A stretch of 64,000 nt of DNA from Plenodomus lindquistii (taxonomy: Eukaryota; Ascomycota; Dothideomycetes; Pleosporales; Leptosphaeriaceae). Every line of letters begins with the position of its first letter. Within the stretch, counting starts at the first letter, position 1. Under the pieces are notes generated by a model. It was not told the DNA's origin and made no database searches. It saw nothing but the letters and a program-made list of their open reading frames with translations. The position numbers and the translations under genes were made by a program. Shown piece by piece: positions 20,987 to 32,124 of the stretch. Location of the stretch: contig JANUWI010000010.1 in assembly GCA_025504975.1 (NCBI GenBank), positions 868,001 through 932,000 on the forward strand, given 5' to 3'.

Positions 20987-23123
20987 ATGGGTCTCAATAT
21001 TCCCCAAACCTTCACGTCCATACCGGAGTACCATCCATATGCCCCTAACCTTTCCTCTTCTGCTTCATCTTCTACCTCTTCTGTCCTCTCAGACGCTGGT
21101 TCTTCTTCCACCTCTTCCGGCTTTTCAGACGCTGGATCACAGGCGTCGAGCCTCAGCTCGACGTCTTCACATTCAAACTGGGAGCCTGAAGAATGGAGCT
21201 CTAGGACACGAGCTCTTCCCGCCTCCAACACGGAGTCCGAGACCTTGGCTGGCTTCTGGCCCATCACTCGTGTTCAGACCTACCCTCCATACCATCAGCC
21301 CTCAGCGTGCCGGGAGACTGTTCAAGAAAACTTACCGTCACTTCGTGCTGAGTTTCTGGCCCCAGTAGAGCCGCGTCAGAATCCTCGACGATCCTTGACC
21401 ACCATCAACCAGAGACCACCCCCTCAGCTAGTTCGACAATGCGACCGGAAGGTCAACTTTGTCGACTGCCTAGTCGGTTAGTACATCCCTTCTTCCAGGA
21501 CCCTGGTTCATCCACTGATCATCCACACAAGATTCTGCCTCTCAAATGGTCGAGGTGATCTGGCAGCTTTCTGAGCCCAAGAGCCGTTGCGAGAATGCTT
21601 CTGGACGTGGTGTGCTACCCCTGCGCACATTCATCCAGGAGACTCTTCGTCGATCTCGGACCAGCTACTCCACTTTGCAGGTTGCTTTGTACTACCTGAT
21701 TCTGATTAAGCCTCATCTGCCCAAGCATGACTTCACCATGTCGCAACCTGAAGATGCCTCTCTTCGTGCGTTGCAATGTGGCCGTCGCATGTTCCTCGCG
21801 GCGCTAATTCTTGCGTCGAAGTATTTGCAAGATCGCAACTACTCGGCTCGCGCATGGAGCAAGATTTCAGGCCTCAAGGTCTGCGAAATCAACACGAACG
21901 AGATGGCATTTCTTGAAGCTGTCAACTGGAAGCTGCACATCGTCGATTCCATCTGGGAAAAGTGGCAGGAAGTCGTTCTCCGACACACTCCCACCAATCC
22001 ACCGGCGTCGCCTGGCGCAAGTATCCCCAACACTTGGAAAGATGTCATCCCCATCTTGACTCCAGAGCTGGATATCATCGAGTTGCCCTCGAAGACGCCT
22101 ATTGCCCCGGTCCGCCCACAGTTGCTGAGGCCACAGTCGAGTGCCTCGGCGCTCCACTATTCATCTTCAGAGACTTCCGGATCGCAACAGAGCACACCAA
22201 CTCCATCTCGGTACCAAGTACCTCGCTTCCTGGAACCAAAACCTGATCTGCTTTCGCCCACCCCGTCTCTGCCATCATTGGTACGCCTGGGTCCACTGCC
22301 AACGCCGTCGTTCACTCCTCAGACCTTAACTAGTAACACTCCTGCTGCGGGTGTTATGGCTTATGGATCGAGGCGTCCATCGATGTCGATGTGCTCCGCT
22401 ATGCAACAGGCGCAATGTTCGTCTTTGGCACGTACCTGTGTGGATCAGATGAATCCAAGCGTCAGGACTGGATTAGAGGCCTATCATTGGCCTACTCGAC
22501 GACCTTCACTGGCACCCTCAAGCTCTTCCCTCTCATCGTCTCCAGAGTCCATGATCTCGGACAATTCGCGATGCTCACGCGCTTCTTCGATCTCGTCCGT
22601 CTCCTCTACTGGTTGGGCGCCTAACCAAAGCCAGGCCAAGTTGGCCCGGCTGGCGACCTGCCGGAGCGCGAGACTGCCGTACCCAGCCTTGTCGAAGTGC
22701 AAAGAGCAGTCCGAGTATGCTTCCAGTGAGACTATGTCCTCACCTGATTTGGACAGCTTCGATATTGATGAGTCGGATACTTCGCTCTCGAAGGTTGATA
22801 ACAATGCCGTCACCTCCGCAGGCCGCAAGCGTGGCAGATCTTCCGTTGATCTTCATCAGAACGTTCGCCACATGCTGCACACGACTCGGTCTGCGTTCAA
22901 TTTGCGCGGTCCACAAACCGTGTTACCTGATCGCTCAGCCTCGCAGTCGTTTCTCTTCACAGGCAGTGAACCTAAAGGGTTGCAGTCCCCAAAGAACACG
23001 GTTCCCGACTATTCACGTCGTCCTGTACAGAAGGACTTCGGCAAGAAGAGATCATGCTGCGGCACTGAGGCCATTCAAGCATTCCGACCTCAGGGTCCTG
23101 GCATGTGGGAAGGCATTCTGTAA
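20987..23123 (+). CDS. PHO85-type (PCL family) cyclin
   Basis: Cyclin that would bind and direct a PHO85-like cyclin-dependent kinase. Exons 20987-21476 and 21532-23123 give 693 residues. Joining them rebuilds NFVDCLVDSASQMVEVIW, a recognisable PCL cyclin opening; the intron ends CACAAG. The cyclin box spans about 155-320: LPLRTFIQETLRRS, LQVALYYLILIKP, GRRMFLAALILASKYLQDRNYS, WSKISGL, and NEMAFLEAVNWKLHI. The N-terminal 150 residues are Ser-rich, and the C-terminal 370 are disordered with several SP/TP sites, suggesting phosphorylation control. The best match is the PCL5/CLG1 group, but I cannot pick one. An unusually long intergenic leader lies upstream. Confidence 0.88.
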
Positions 23124-24226
23124 GCCTGCAATCATACGACTATCATTGCGATTCACGACGTCTTTGCAAAGGACGAAAGAAGTAAGAGGACTAAAGCCAC
23201 CAGCTTTCCCACGCATCAAACCCAACATCACATCACGACACTGTGTATATTTCCTACCTCACCTACCCACGTATTTTCTGTGTTCTTGCAGATCTCTTAT
23301 GCTATCTATGCTTAGTATACCCACTTGGGTATTGTTCTGCTTGGCGTTCCATTCTGCTTTAGTGTGGCCTATTCACCAGCTCGATTCGAGCTATATATCA
23401 CGGGTCGGATACCTTGCATTGTGGTCAGGTGCATTGCATGAACAAGGATCCTTAATACCTGTGGAAACGTGGGAGGAGTTGCTGTCATTCTGATAAGGAA
23501 AAGCCAAGAACCCTTTGTTCGGGGCAAGGCTGGCGCTGTGTACACTTACATGATGTGGTTAAGGAGGAACTTGGAATGACGCAATTACTTGTAGCTAGCT
23601 AGCAAGTGAGTAGAATTGTAAGTGAAATGGCTGTTGCTACTATCAACGTTTGTTGTAATCTCGTGATGTCGTTGTAAGGACGGCTCTACACTTTGAGATT
23701 TGCTTTGTTGGGGACGAGGGCATCCTCTGTACTGACTAGGCTACGCACTCACAGTCTAGACAACTTCACTTCCTACCATGGGTTTCGAAGAAGGTGCTTC
23801 TCGGTCTTCCAAGTGTGCTTATCGTCATTTAGGGAACGACTATCAACATGGAGTGCCCCTTGGTGAGTTTCGCACTCGGAATTTTCTTCAAACTAGATAT
23901 GGCTCCATGTCTATATACCGACCGCATAGTGAGGTGAGGGCAAGGATTGATCAAAATCAACCTGCAAGATCTTATGCAAAGTATACTAGAAAGCCGAGAC
24001 TGCTATAGTCGCATGATAGCGAGCTCGTACTCGATTGTTGAAAGTGACGACAGACAGGCTGTAGAGCAGCTGTTTGACAAACGATGGCGCTAGTTGAGTA
24101 CTGTTATGATGCAAGGTAAATGTCACATCATCTCCATTCGGGTCAAAGATCACAGCATCATAGTAGACAAGCAAGTCTCTGACAGTTTCCGATACCACTC
24201 ATCTACTCTCTGAGTATTCCTCTATT
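23124..24226. other. Convergent intergenic region
   Basis: 3' flanks of the cyclin gene and the reductase gene. A 76-codon frame at 23778-24008 starts with a good ATG but resembles nothing known. Nothing else is seen. Confidence 0.45.
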
Positions 24227-25184
24227 TCATCGTCTCGTATCATTAACATGCACATCCCCTTCTTTCCCCATCGCCCTAGCCACCGTAACAGCCTCTCGCA
24301 ACGCTCTTCCCACTGTACCCCTCAGCCCACCCTCCTCCAGCACCATAACGCCCGCAATCGTGCAACCCTCCGGGCTCGTCCCCTGATCCCTCAACTCACC
24401 AGGCTGCATCCCACTCTGCAGCATCTCCGCAGTACCCCGCATACTCTGATATATCTGCGCCTGCGCAACGTGGCGCGGGAGTCCCACAGCAACGGCAGCG
24501 TCAATAAGCGCATCGCAAATGATAGCGAAGAAAGCTGGGGTGCTGCCGCCTACAGCGGTAGTGGCGTCCATGAGGCGCGGGGCAATATGTACTGCGCGTC
24601 CGACAGAGGAGAAGATTGAGTCTGCGGTTTTCATGTGGTGGGATGGGAAGTCCGGCGCTGGGTCTTCGATTGCAGTGAGGGATTGCGAGACTTGGGCTGC
24701 GATGTTGGGGAGGGTGCGGAGAACCCATGTTTTTTCTTCGTCTTCCTGAGATGGGTCTGGGGATACGAGAGCTTCGAGCTTCTCGCGCGGCCAGCCTGCT
24801 GCTACGCTTATGAGGAGTTTGCCGTGGAGGGCTTGAGCGAGATTGTCTTCTTTGAGGGTGGCTTCTACAGCGGAGGGGTCCACGCCGAGGATGATGACAT
24901 TAGAGTTTCTGACGGCAGTGGTGTTGTCGCCTCGTGAGATGACTAGTGTTCCAGACTTGATGTGATCTTGGAAGAGCGAATTTAGTCGTTGCTCGGATCT
25001 CTCACTGTGGACACAGGCGATGAACTTGGAAAACTGCTGGGCTTGCGAGTCCTTGGGTTGATCGAGGAGGGCTTTTAGGATGGGTGTGCCAAGGTTACCT
25101 GCGAATCCGTTAGTGATCAATCGTTAATCCTGATATGCTTCGATATGTACCACAACCAAGAATGCACAAAGTCTGGTCGGACAT
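24227..25184 (-). CDS. PRO3: Pyrroline-5-carboxylate reductase family enzyme
   Basis: Reduces a cyclic imino acid with NAD(P)H; the usual reaction is P5C to L-proline in the cytosol. Exons 25184-25151 and 25098-24227 give 301 residues. The tiny first exon supplies MSDQTLCILGCG and the junction rebuilds the dinucleotide-binding loop ILGCGNLGTPI. Further family marks are VIILGVDPSAVEATL, LISVAAGW, VLRTLPNIAAQV, and the C-terminal DAAVAVGLPRHVA, QIYQSMRGTAEML and SPEGCTIAGVMVLEEGGLRG. The length fits. It is a biosynthetic-type enzyme lying within a catabolic gene group and divergent from the Zn2Cys6 regulator. It may therefore reduce another imine, such as pyrroline-2-carboxylate or piperideine-6-carboxylate. 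The cluster role is inference; the family is secure. Confidence 0.9.
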
Positions 25185-25957
25185 CACTGATGACCTTGCT
25201 CGATTGTGGAGAAAGATTTCGTGGATTGTACGATGGAATGGCCGTTCGAAGACTCGAGTTTGCTTTCAGACCTCTCAGAATCGCGGTGATCCAGATGGTG
25301 CTTAGACACCAGTCAGTACATTCTGTTATCGAAAGGCCTACTTGGAGTGGTATCATCGGGAAGAGGGCCGAGAAAAACTCGTGTTTTGATTGGTCGAAGC
25401 AAAGTGGGGAGAGAAACTACGGACACGGCTACCGACGTACTACGCGAAAGAGCTCGTACCTATTAAGTACCAAATTTACTTAAAAGCAGAACGCTTGAGC
25501 CTATATAGCAGCAAAAAGTTAACAAAGTCACAGAAACAACATGTAGTAAATATATCACTATATCTAAAGAAATGATAGATACCTAGGTAGGATTTAAGCA
25601 TTCTTTGTTTCTTCGTGTGCTGCGTTGATTGCAGAGCTATGACCTTATCAGCTTGGTACCATTAATGACGCTTCCCTACAGTAGCGTCTGTTATGGCGGA
25701 GCACAGCGATATCGTCGTGAGTGACGTGGGACAGCACATCGAGGAAGTCACGTCGCCAAGCCTTCGCGCTGCTCCTAACTTGGGTAGTCTCCACGAGCTC
25801 TCCGCACCGCACGTTCACTATAGCCAGTTCACACAACGTTTGACTCTTCCGAAGCTAGTCATTTCGTCCACTTTTGTCGCGAGCAAGCGATCTTGATATG
25901 ACGGACAGGCGGTCATCCATCCTGGTAGACTAAGTAGATGACACACTCCCGAGACGC
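25185..25957. promoter_or_regulatory. Divergent promoter, reductase / Zn2Cys6 regulator
   Basis: 773 bp between two divergent start codons. The middle (about 25470-25610) is AT-rich and includes ATACCTAGGTAGG. A CGG-N3-CCG inverted repeat lies at 25426-25434, a plausible Zn2Cys6 binding site. Confidence 0.5.
25426..25434. promoter_or_regulatory. CGG-CTA-CCG candidate Zn2Cys6 operator
   Basis: Inverted CGG triplets with 3-bp spacing, between the reductase and its putative regulator. The same arrangement recurs at 30176-30184 in the cluster's other divergent promoter. Binding is not shown. Confidence 0.3.
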
Positions 25958-28402
25958 ATGGCAACGTCCAATGACCACCGGAAGGTGACCAAGCGCTCTT
26001 CAAATGCGTACGCTGCAATACGTCAGATATATTAGAATGAAGCTAATCATTGGTTCGTAGTTGCTCGAGATGTCGTCGCCAGAAGATCAAATGTTCTGGC
26101 CAGCAGCCGTGCTCCAATTGCGGCAGGCGCAACTTAGCATGCATTTTCGACGACCGAGAAATTAAAGTCTTGGTCACCCAGGGGTATGCAAACTAGCAGT
26201 GTTTTTTTAAAATTGAATTAAGTTCACGTCTTCAGCTACTTATCCGACCTGCAAGCCAAGATTGCACGCCTCGAGCAGCAGCCTGAGAGCTCACAAACTG
26301 CCGCGACCAGACCTATGGCCAGGAATACTGATGCGGATCGGATGGCAGATGATCACTACAACAACTTCGAGCAACATACGAGCCAGTCTAGCCCAGCTGG
26401 AACCAGAGAAGGCTCTCCAGAGAGCAGACAAGATCCAGAGGGAGCTAATTTGCTAGTCAATCCACTGATAGAGTCGCCCTCCAAATTCATGTCGTCTTCC
26501 ACGGGCAGGGCGTTTTACTTAGGCACCTCGTCCAACTGGTCCTTCCATGGGCAAATTCTGAATCTCGTCCACGAACACATACACAAGTCACCCCTCCCTG
26601 GCGCGGACCTCCTCTTCGATGGCTGTGCTTACAATTTACTGTGGGATGGTTCGCGCACTGTCCCGGATTCGACGGCACCTATCATTCCCAGCATCGACTA
26701 TGCAATTTTCCTGATCAACGCAGTCAAGTTCCACTGTGCCCAACTGGTACACCTCTTCGATGAAGACGAGTTTATGGCGAATCTACATGCTTTCTATTCC
26801 AACTCCGAAAGTGGAGCCTGGGAAAAAACCATGTGGTACATACACTTCCTACTCATCATCGCCTTCGGTAAGACATTCGTTCAACATAAACATCGTGCAC
26901 CACGGCCGCCTGGTGCAGAATTTTTCGTCCTAGCGCTTCAGCTTCTTCCTGACACCAGCCGCCTCTGCCGAGAACCAGTAACAGCGGTGGAAATTCTATG
27001 CTGTGTCTCGCTATATCTACAAGCTCTGGATTCCCGGAATGCTGCGCATGTGACGGTATATCATCTCTGCAAAAGCAAACACCACGTAATGCTAATTTTT
27101 GGCAGATAGGACAAGCGATGCGTATTGCCATGGCACAAGGCATGCACACGGATATGCCGGTTGTAAACCTGGGCGAGCCCGTAGTGCAGCGTTGTCGTAA
27201 AATATGGTGGACCGTCTATGTCCTCGACCGCCAGATGGGCTCTCTAATGGGCTTGCCGCCGTCTTATCAAGATGATGATATGACCTGTCAGCTACCTACC
27301 TTTTCTGGGTCAACCCATCGCACAGCAGCGCTCGGTATGCACATCAAGCTGGCTCGCATCTATGCTGATATAGCAAGAAGTGAGGCTACCATACGTCCTG
27401 AAGATAATGCAATCGGCTAATTCTGTCTGCACGTTTCTAGCCGTGTACGGTACACAAGGACGTTTGCGCAAAAAGTTCGTAATCAGCATCAAAGCTGTGT
27501 TGGAAGACCTGACGTCCCTCGCGGAGGAACTCCGTCAGTCGTTTCCATTACATGCCGAAGAACGCTTTGGGGGCATCTCGAGAATGCCTGCGCATCTACA
27601 CTTGCTGTACTATCAGGTAGTACCCACAATTTACTATCTACCACTAATGTTAACTTATGAATCAGACCATCGTTGTCGTAACTAGACCCTTACTATTCTG
27701 TTGCCTAAAGAAGATGTTCGAATCACCAGAGGAGGTACAGGCCTTGATCTCATCGCGCAAGATTCGGCAATTATTACACATGTCTTTGGAGGCTTCACAA
27801 AAGATCTTGAACATTCTTGAGAGTCTACAGGATCAGGGGCTTCTGGGTAAGAGTGTCTCCAGAAATACATACTGCCAGTGTCTGACCATCGTCCAGAGAC
27901 CTTCCTCCCTTGGGACCTCGATGCGCTCTTTGTCTCGACCATGGTCTTGATACTCACACGAGTTGTTGATTCTAGTCTGATGGACGGTCAGTCCCTATGG
28001 CTGGACAAGGCATACGCATTGTTAGATACGATAATATCCAACGGCAATCGTATCGCATCATTTCGGGTCATGGAGCTCCGCAAGCTAGAGGCGATGCTAA
28101 CAGAGGTCCCTGCCAATCGTCATGCACTGAGCACTACATCTCCGATTGTGGGTGGGCCAATGCAAGCCACGGACCCGAGGCTGTCTCTCCCGGAAGGATA
28201 CCACTCTACAGCTGGTCTACTCCATTCAGACGATACGTTACCCGCGCCATATACCGGAACAAGTGATGAAGGGAGTGGATTTGGTGATGATCTCACAGCT
28301 GCACAAATTCTAGCAGTTGCAGAGTCCATGGACATTGAGGACACGGATTGGCTATCATTCGCGACACTCGACAATTATCAACTTGTAGATCCCAGCATTT
28401 AG
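25958..28402 (+). CDS. Zn2Cys6 transcription factor, proline-utilisation activator type
   Basis: Nuclear regulator. Seven exons (25958-26007, 26061-26183, 26236-27055, 27106-27379, 27441-27616, 27666-27846, 27897-28402) give 709 residues. The zinc cluster C18-SR-C21-RRQKIK-C28-SGQQP-C34-SN-C37-GRRNLA-C44 straddles the first intron. It is followed by a linker and short coiled coil (YLSDLQAKIARLEQ). The middle region matches the fungal-specific transcription factor domain: QAMRIAMAQGMHTDM, RRK-type IWWTVYVLDRQMGSLMGLP, and DDMTCQLP. The zinc-cluster surroundings resemble proteins annotated as proline-utilisation trans-activators. The position between the reductase and the proline catabolic genes supports control of this cluster. 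The acidic C-terminus (MDIEDTDWLSF) may be the activation region. Confidence 0.88.
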
Positions 28403-28491
28403 TTTATAGTTCTAGAGGTTCGTTTTTATTACTAATGGAATCTGAACTATAGCTGAAGGTATGGTGCGATCTGGCTCTGTCCACTATCATT

Positions 28492-29870
28492 TCAAAGCTT
28501 TGAGCGGGCATTTTCCGCTTGTATGTCACGAAGTTCCCTGACATCTCCTATCCTCCAGCTAACATCGTCATCAAAGCTTTCGCCCTTGGCTCTCGGCTTA
28601 TGGTTTCTCCAGCGCCACCTAGAAATGCTTTGCCGGCCATCGGTCTCCTTCAGAAGATTGTCCACCCATTTCCCCACTATTGGGAACATTTTGAAACCAT
28701 GGCCAGAGTCGCCAGACAATATCATTACGGACGAAGAGGTTTGTGGCACATAGTCCACGATGAAATCGGAATCAGCGGTATCCGCAAACCAACAAATGAA
28801 TTTCTCCACCAGTGGCCGATCAGCGAGGTAGGGGAGTGTCTGACGAAGCAGCTCACGCATCTTTCGCTCATCTTCTTTTGGTACGAATGTTTGTCTATCG
28901 TCCGGAGCTTCAGATACACCCGTTTGCGGGTTGGTGTTGATGTAACCACCGCCCATCGGGCATAGCTTCAGAAGGTTCGTTTTGGGATCCGGCTCAAAGA
29001 AGAATCCCAGATCGCGCGCGTAGGTGACAGGGATACCACGGAGTGCTGCAGTCTCATCATCGGTAAGACGAACGTGTGCTACAGACCATGACTTGGCCGA
29101 TACTTCGGTGCCTAGCTCTGGCACGATACTATGAGCCCCAGCACCAACGGTAACGACAACAAGCTTGGCGGCATAGAAGCGGCCAGCCTTTGTCATGATC
29201 CCAACACTCTTTCTGCTCGAATCTACGCCCTCGTACACAATTCTCTCGACTGCACCAGCCTTTGAACCGAGAAAGAATCTCACGCCGTTTTTCCTTACTG
29301 CACGATATATACCCCTGAGTGCATTTGCCGAGTGCACATATCCATCGAATTTGCAGAAGTATCCTTTCCAGCCAGGCATTTCCCCGGTAAATTGCCATGC
29401 TCCGGCTATGTCACGAACATCGTCTGGTCCAGAGATGGCATGCAGGAAAGGTCTCATCTCAGGGTGCTTCTCGGCCGCCGCATGGAATCTTCGCATCGTA
29501 TCCGTAGCTTTCTGTGTTGCTAAACCCGAGACACAGTTCAGATAGCCCACACGATGGAAATATGGGGCAAAGAGTGGAGATTGCCATGCATGTGTTGCCT
29601 CCTATAAATATGATCAGTATCCCTGTTACGAGATGTACGAGAATTCAGACCGGCACTTACAACAGCCAGATTGGTGTAGAAATCATCTTCGTACTCGGCT
29701 CTCATAATCTTGTTCAGGTCATTCGCAGCTGACCACCGTGAAGGAATGTCCTCATCTTTCTCGAAGACTGTAATATCTGTATAGCCCTTGTTCGATAGCT
29801 CAAACGCAGTGGAGAGGCCAAACGCTCCACCACCTATGATGGCAATTGGATCGCTTTTTGAGATACCCAT
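28492..29870 (-). CDS. FAD-dependent amine oxidase (sarcosine/pipecolate/saccharopine oxidase family), peroxisomal
   Basis: Flavoenzyme that oxidises a secondary amine or N-substituted amino acid, giving an imine and H2O2. Exons 29870-29661 and 29601-28492 give 439 residues. The N-terminal FAD-binding loop is IAIIGGGAFGLSTA, followed by VFEKDEDIPSRWSAANDLNKIMRAEY. The middle has GYVHSANALRGIYRAV. The segment LGFFFEPDPKTNLLKLCPMGGGY carries a Cys at the place where members of this family bind FAD covalently. The end is SKL, a perfect peroxisomal PTS1, consistent with peroxide formation. The exact substrate (L-pipecolate, saccharopine, N-methyl amino acid, proline) cannot be read. It is convergent with the regulator and divergent from the next gene, inside the proline gene group. 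Confidence 0.88.
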
Positions 29871-30428
29871 GTTGCGCAATTAGTCGTTGAGGGAGAGACT
29901 GGCGAAGTTTGGATCAAGACCCTTGTGCCTTGGATACTACTACAACACAGTGACATAACATTGACCATATGTATGTGTGTCTGCAATGAGTAATGCGATG
30001 ACCGCTGAAGTAGATCAGGAGACCTTCAACGGGACTCTGCCCGTACGCGCGTGGCATGCATCGTAACTAGGCCCCACGCATTCCGAGATTCCGATAACTA
30101 CTCGAAAACCCCACTATTGCAAATGGAGTGAACACTAGTTACCGCAGAGCTATCGATAAGTTCAACCTATCGCAACGGATCCCGAAAGGCTAGCTGTGTC
30201 CGATTCGTCAATTCTTCGAGATTCTGCATGGTCGGTAGACGTGCCGACTGTCGTAATGATTGTCGACTCGTTCGCGCTTACTTCTTCCAGTATGTATGAG
30301 CGAGAACCACGTCAACCACGCAGAAAGCTGTTGATGCCGACTCAGCCCGTCCATTGTGAAATGGACGTTGCGTATCTGGCTGGCATCTACTCGAATGTTA
30401 TGCGTAGTAGTACTGTACCTTCTGGAAC
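29871..30428. promoter_or_regulatory. Divergent promoter, FAD oxidase / membrane protein
   Basis: 558 bp between divergent genes. It contains a CGG-N3-CCG inverted repeat at 30176-30184. No gene is recognised inside it. Confidence 0.45.
30176..30184. promoter_or_regulatory. CGG-ATC-CCG candidate Zn2Cys6 operator
   Basis: Inverted CGG triplets with 3-bp spacing, the same arrangement as at 25426-25434. This supports, weakly, a shared regulator for the cluster. Confidence 0.3.
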
Positions 30429-31532
30429 ATGTCGCCCATCAATGATCTCTGGATCAACTGGAGTGCATCTCAGCCTAGGCCTAGTGTAGAACGCTGGGCC
30501 AGACGTGGTGGATTGGCTTGTTGAAGGTAATTCTGTATGGCTGTCACGCTGCTTCCAAGCACTCTCTTATGGCAAAACAAATCCAACCAACTTCTTTCAG
30601 GGGCAATTGGCAGAACACTCATCTGGTAGGCGCTGACAGGAGATGTGGCAGCGGCTACTATTTCTGCGACTGCGATAAGTCCATTGATCACAGTGATTGA
30701 TAGGTATATCGGGCCACAATGAGCTCTAACAAGTCAATGCTAATTTGATGATATCAGAGCTGTAGTCGAAAACGCCGCTTCATGCGACCGATCTTTACTA
30801 TCCACACTCAAGACCCCAGTACATTACTCCCTGCGGCAACCACGACTCTTCTTTGCAACCAAGCCTTTCTTATACGTTTGGACACTGTACGCAGCGACAT
30901 ACATGACAGTAAATGGTGTCGAGAGTATTAGGAAAACGCTCATGACTCAGGTCGATTCAGTCGTGGTCATCTCGATCACCTTCCTCTCTACATGCCTTGT
31001 TAACGTACCCCTGGGAGTTTGGAAAGATATTCAATCTGTGCAACTCTACGGCCGACCCACAGCACCAAATGCTGCTGTCAACATGTCAGTACCACAAAGT
31101 TCGGCGCCACTCAAGGCAAAATCACCACCCAAAGTACCTATGGTACCAGTAAGAGTCCCTGTGATCATGGACGCCACATTCCTTTTCCGCGACGCAATCG
31201 CCATCTTCGGATCAATCAATTTGCCGCCCATGCTGACATCGTCAGTGCCAGACTGTATCTTCTCTACCCCAGCAACCAAGATGACAGCAATGCAAATCTT
31301 CACTCCAGTGCTCTCTCAGAGCGTAGCCACTACAGTTCATTTTCTGGGGCTAGACTTCTACAACAACACGCAAGGTACAGCTGCAGAGCGCACGGAAAGA
31401 ATTAAAAAAAACCTGGGGCCTACGACCGTGATGCGCCGTTCGAGAATCATCCCGGCGTTCGGAGTTGGAATTGTATTGAATACTGGATTGCGGAATTACT
31501 TTCATGGAACGTCACAAGCCACATCGACATGA
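30429..31532 (+). CDS. Unknown fungal membrane protein with a frame-disrupted 5' part
   Basis: The clear part is exon 30630-30703 joined to exon 30758-31532 (849 nt, open). It reads ALTGDVAAATISATAISPLITVID and continues after the intron with hydrophobic stretches (PFLYVWTLYAATYM; VVISITFLSTCLVNVPLGVW) and an AIFGSINLPPML segment. The C-terminus has HFLGLDFYN and RIIPAFGVGIVLNTGLRN. I recall similar uncharacterised ascomycete proteins but know no function; the SPLITVID stretch only loosely recalls mitochondrial carriers. Upstream, an ATG at 30429 opens MSPINDLWINWSAS..VERWARRGGLAC in the same frame but hits TGA near 30523. A protein-like stretch (WLVEGNSVWLSRCFQALSYG) then continues in the +1 frame until about 30627. 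Two compensating frame changes, or an unusual intron, are needed to join them, so the gene may be decayed or mis-sequenced. Confidence 0.5.
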
Positions 31533-32124
31533 TAGAGTACAGCGTCTGTAGGCATTACATTCTGGTCTGATTTGGTCGTACACTAGATGTAGATGATATG
31601 TTTAAGGCAACTTACTTAAGCCTAGAGTTAATGCTAGAAATGAGCGCTTGTGACTAGATCTGAGCGAATGTGATAAATTGTTCCACGATGTGAGGCCAGC
31701 CACAAGTTCGATATCGAACTCTGCATAACCTGATTCAAAGCGGACGCTATCAACCCCGCATCAGCCAGCTTCTCGAAGCTTGCTGCATGGTATCGCCATT
31801 GGTCAGTAGTCATGGAACTCGGCCTGAATAGCTTATCAATTCGCCGTTTGTGTTATGTGCTAAGACAAGAGCGAATATAACTAGCTCCGACCGTATACGG
31901 TCTTTCCACGCGATTCGGTAAGCCGTCCGGCCACGGTTCCTTGACGCGATAGTCACGAGGGATGCGATGTCCCACGTCAGTGAGCATGGCGCGGGGTCGA
32001 AGACGTGGTGATGGAGGGTCGAGATAAGGAATCAACCGATATATCACACTCTCACATTGGAAACCCTTCGCCGACCAATTCTACGACCAATTATACTTTT
32101 CTACTAGTTCTAACTTCTGGTTCT
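31533..32124. promoter_or_regulatory. Upstream region of proline dehydrogenase
   Basis: Contains a perfect 14-bp palindrome GACCGTATACGGTC (31889-31902) and, close by, CGG-N4-CCG (31916-31925) that overlaps CCGTCCGG (31923-31930). These are GC-triplet arrangements typical of Zn2Cys6 sites; the last is close to, but not identical with, the CCGG-N-CCGG site known for PrnA. Function is inferred. Confidence 0.4.
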
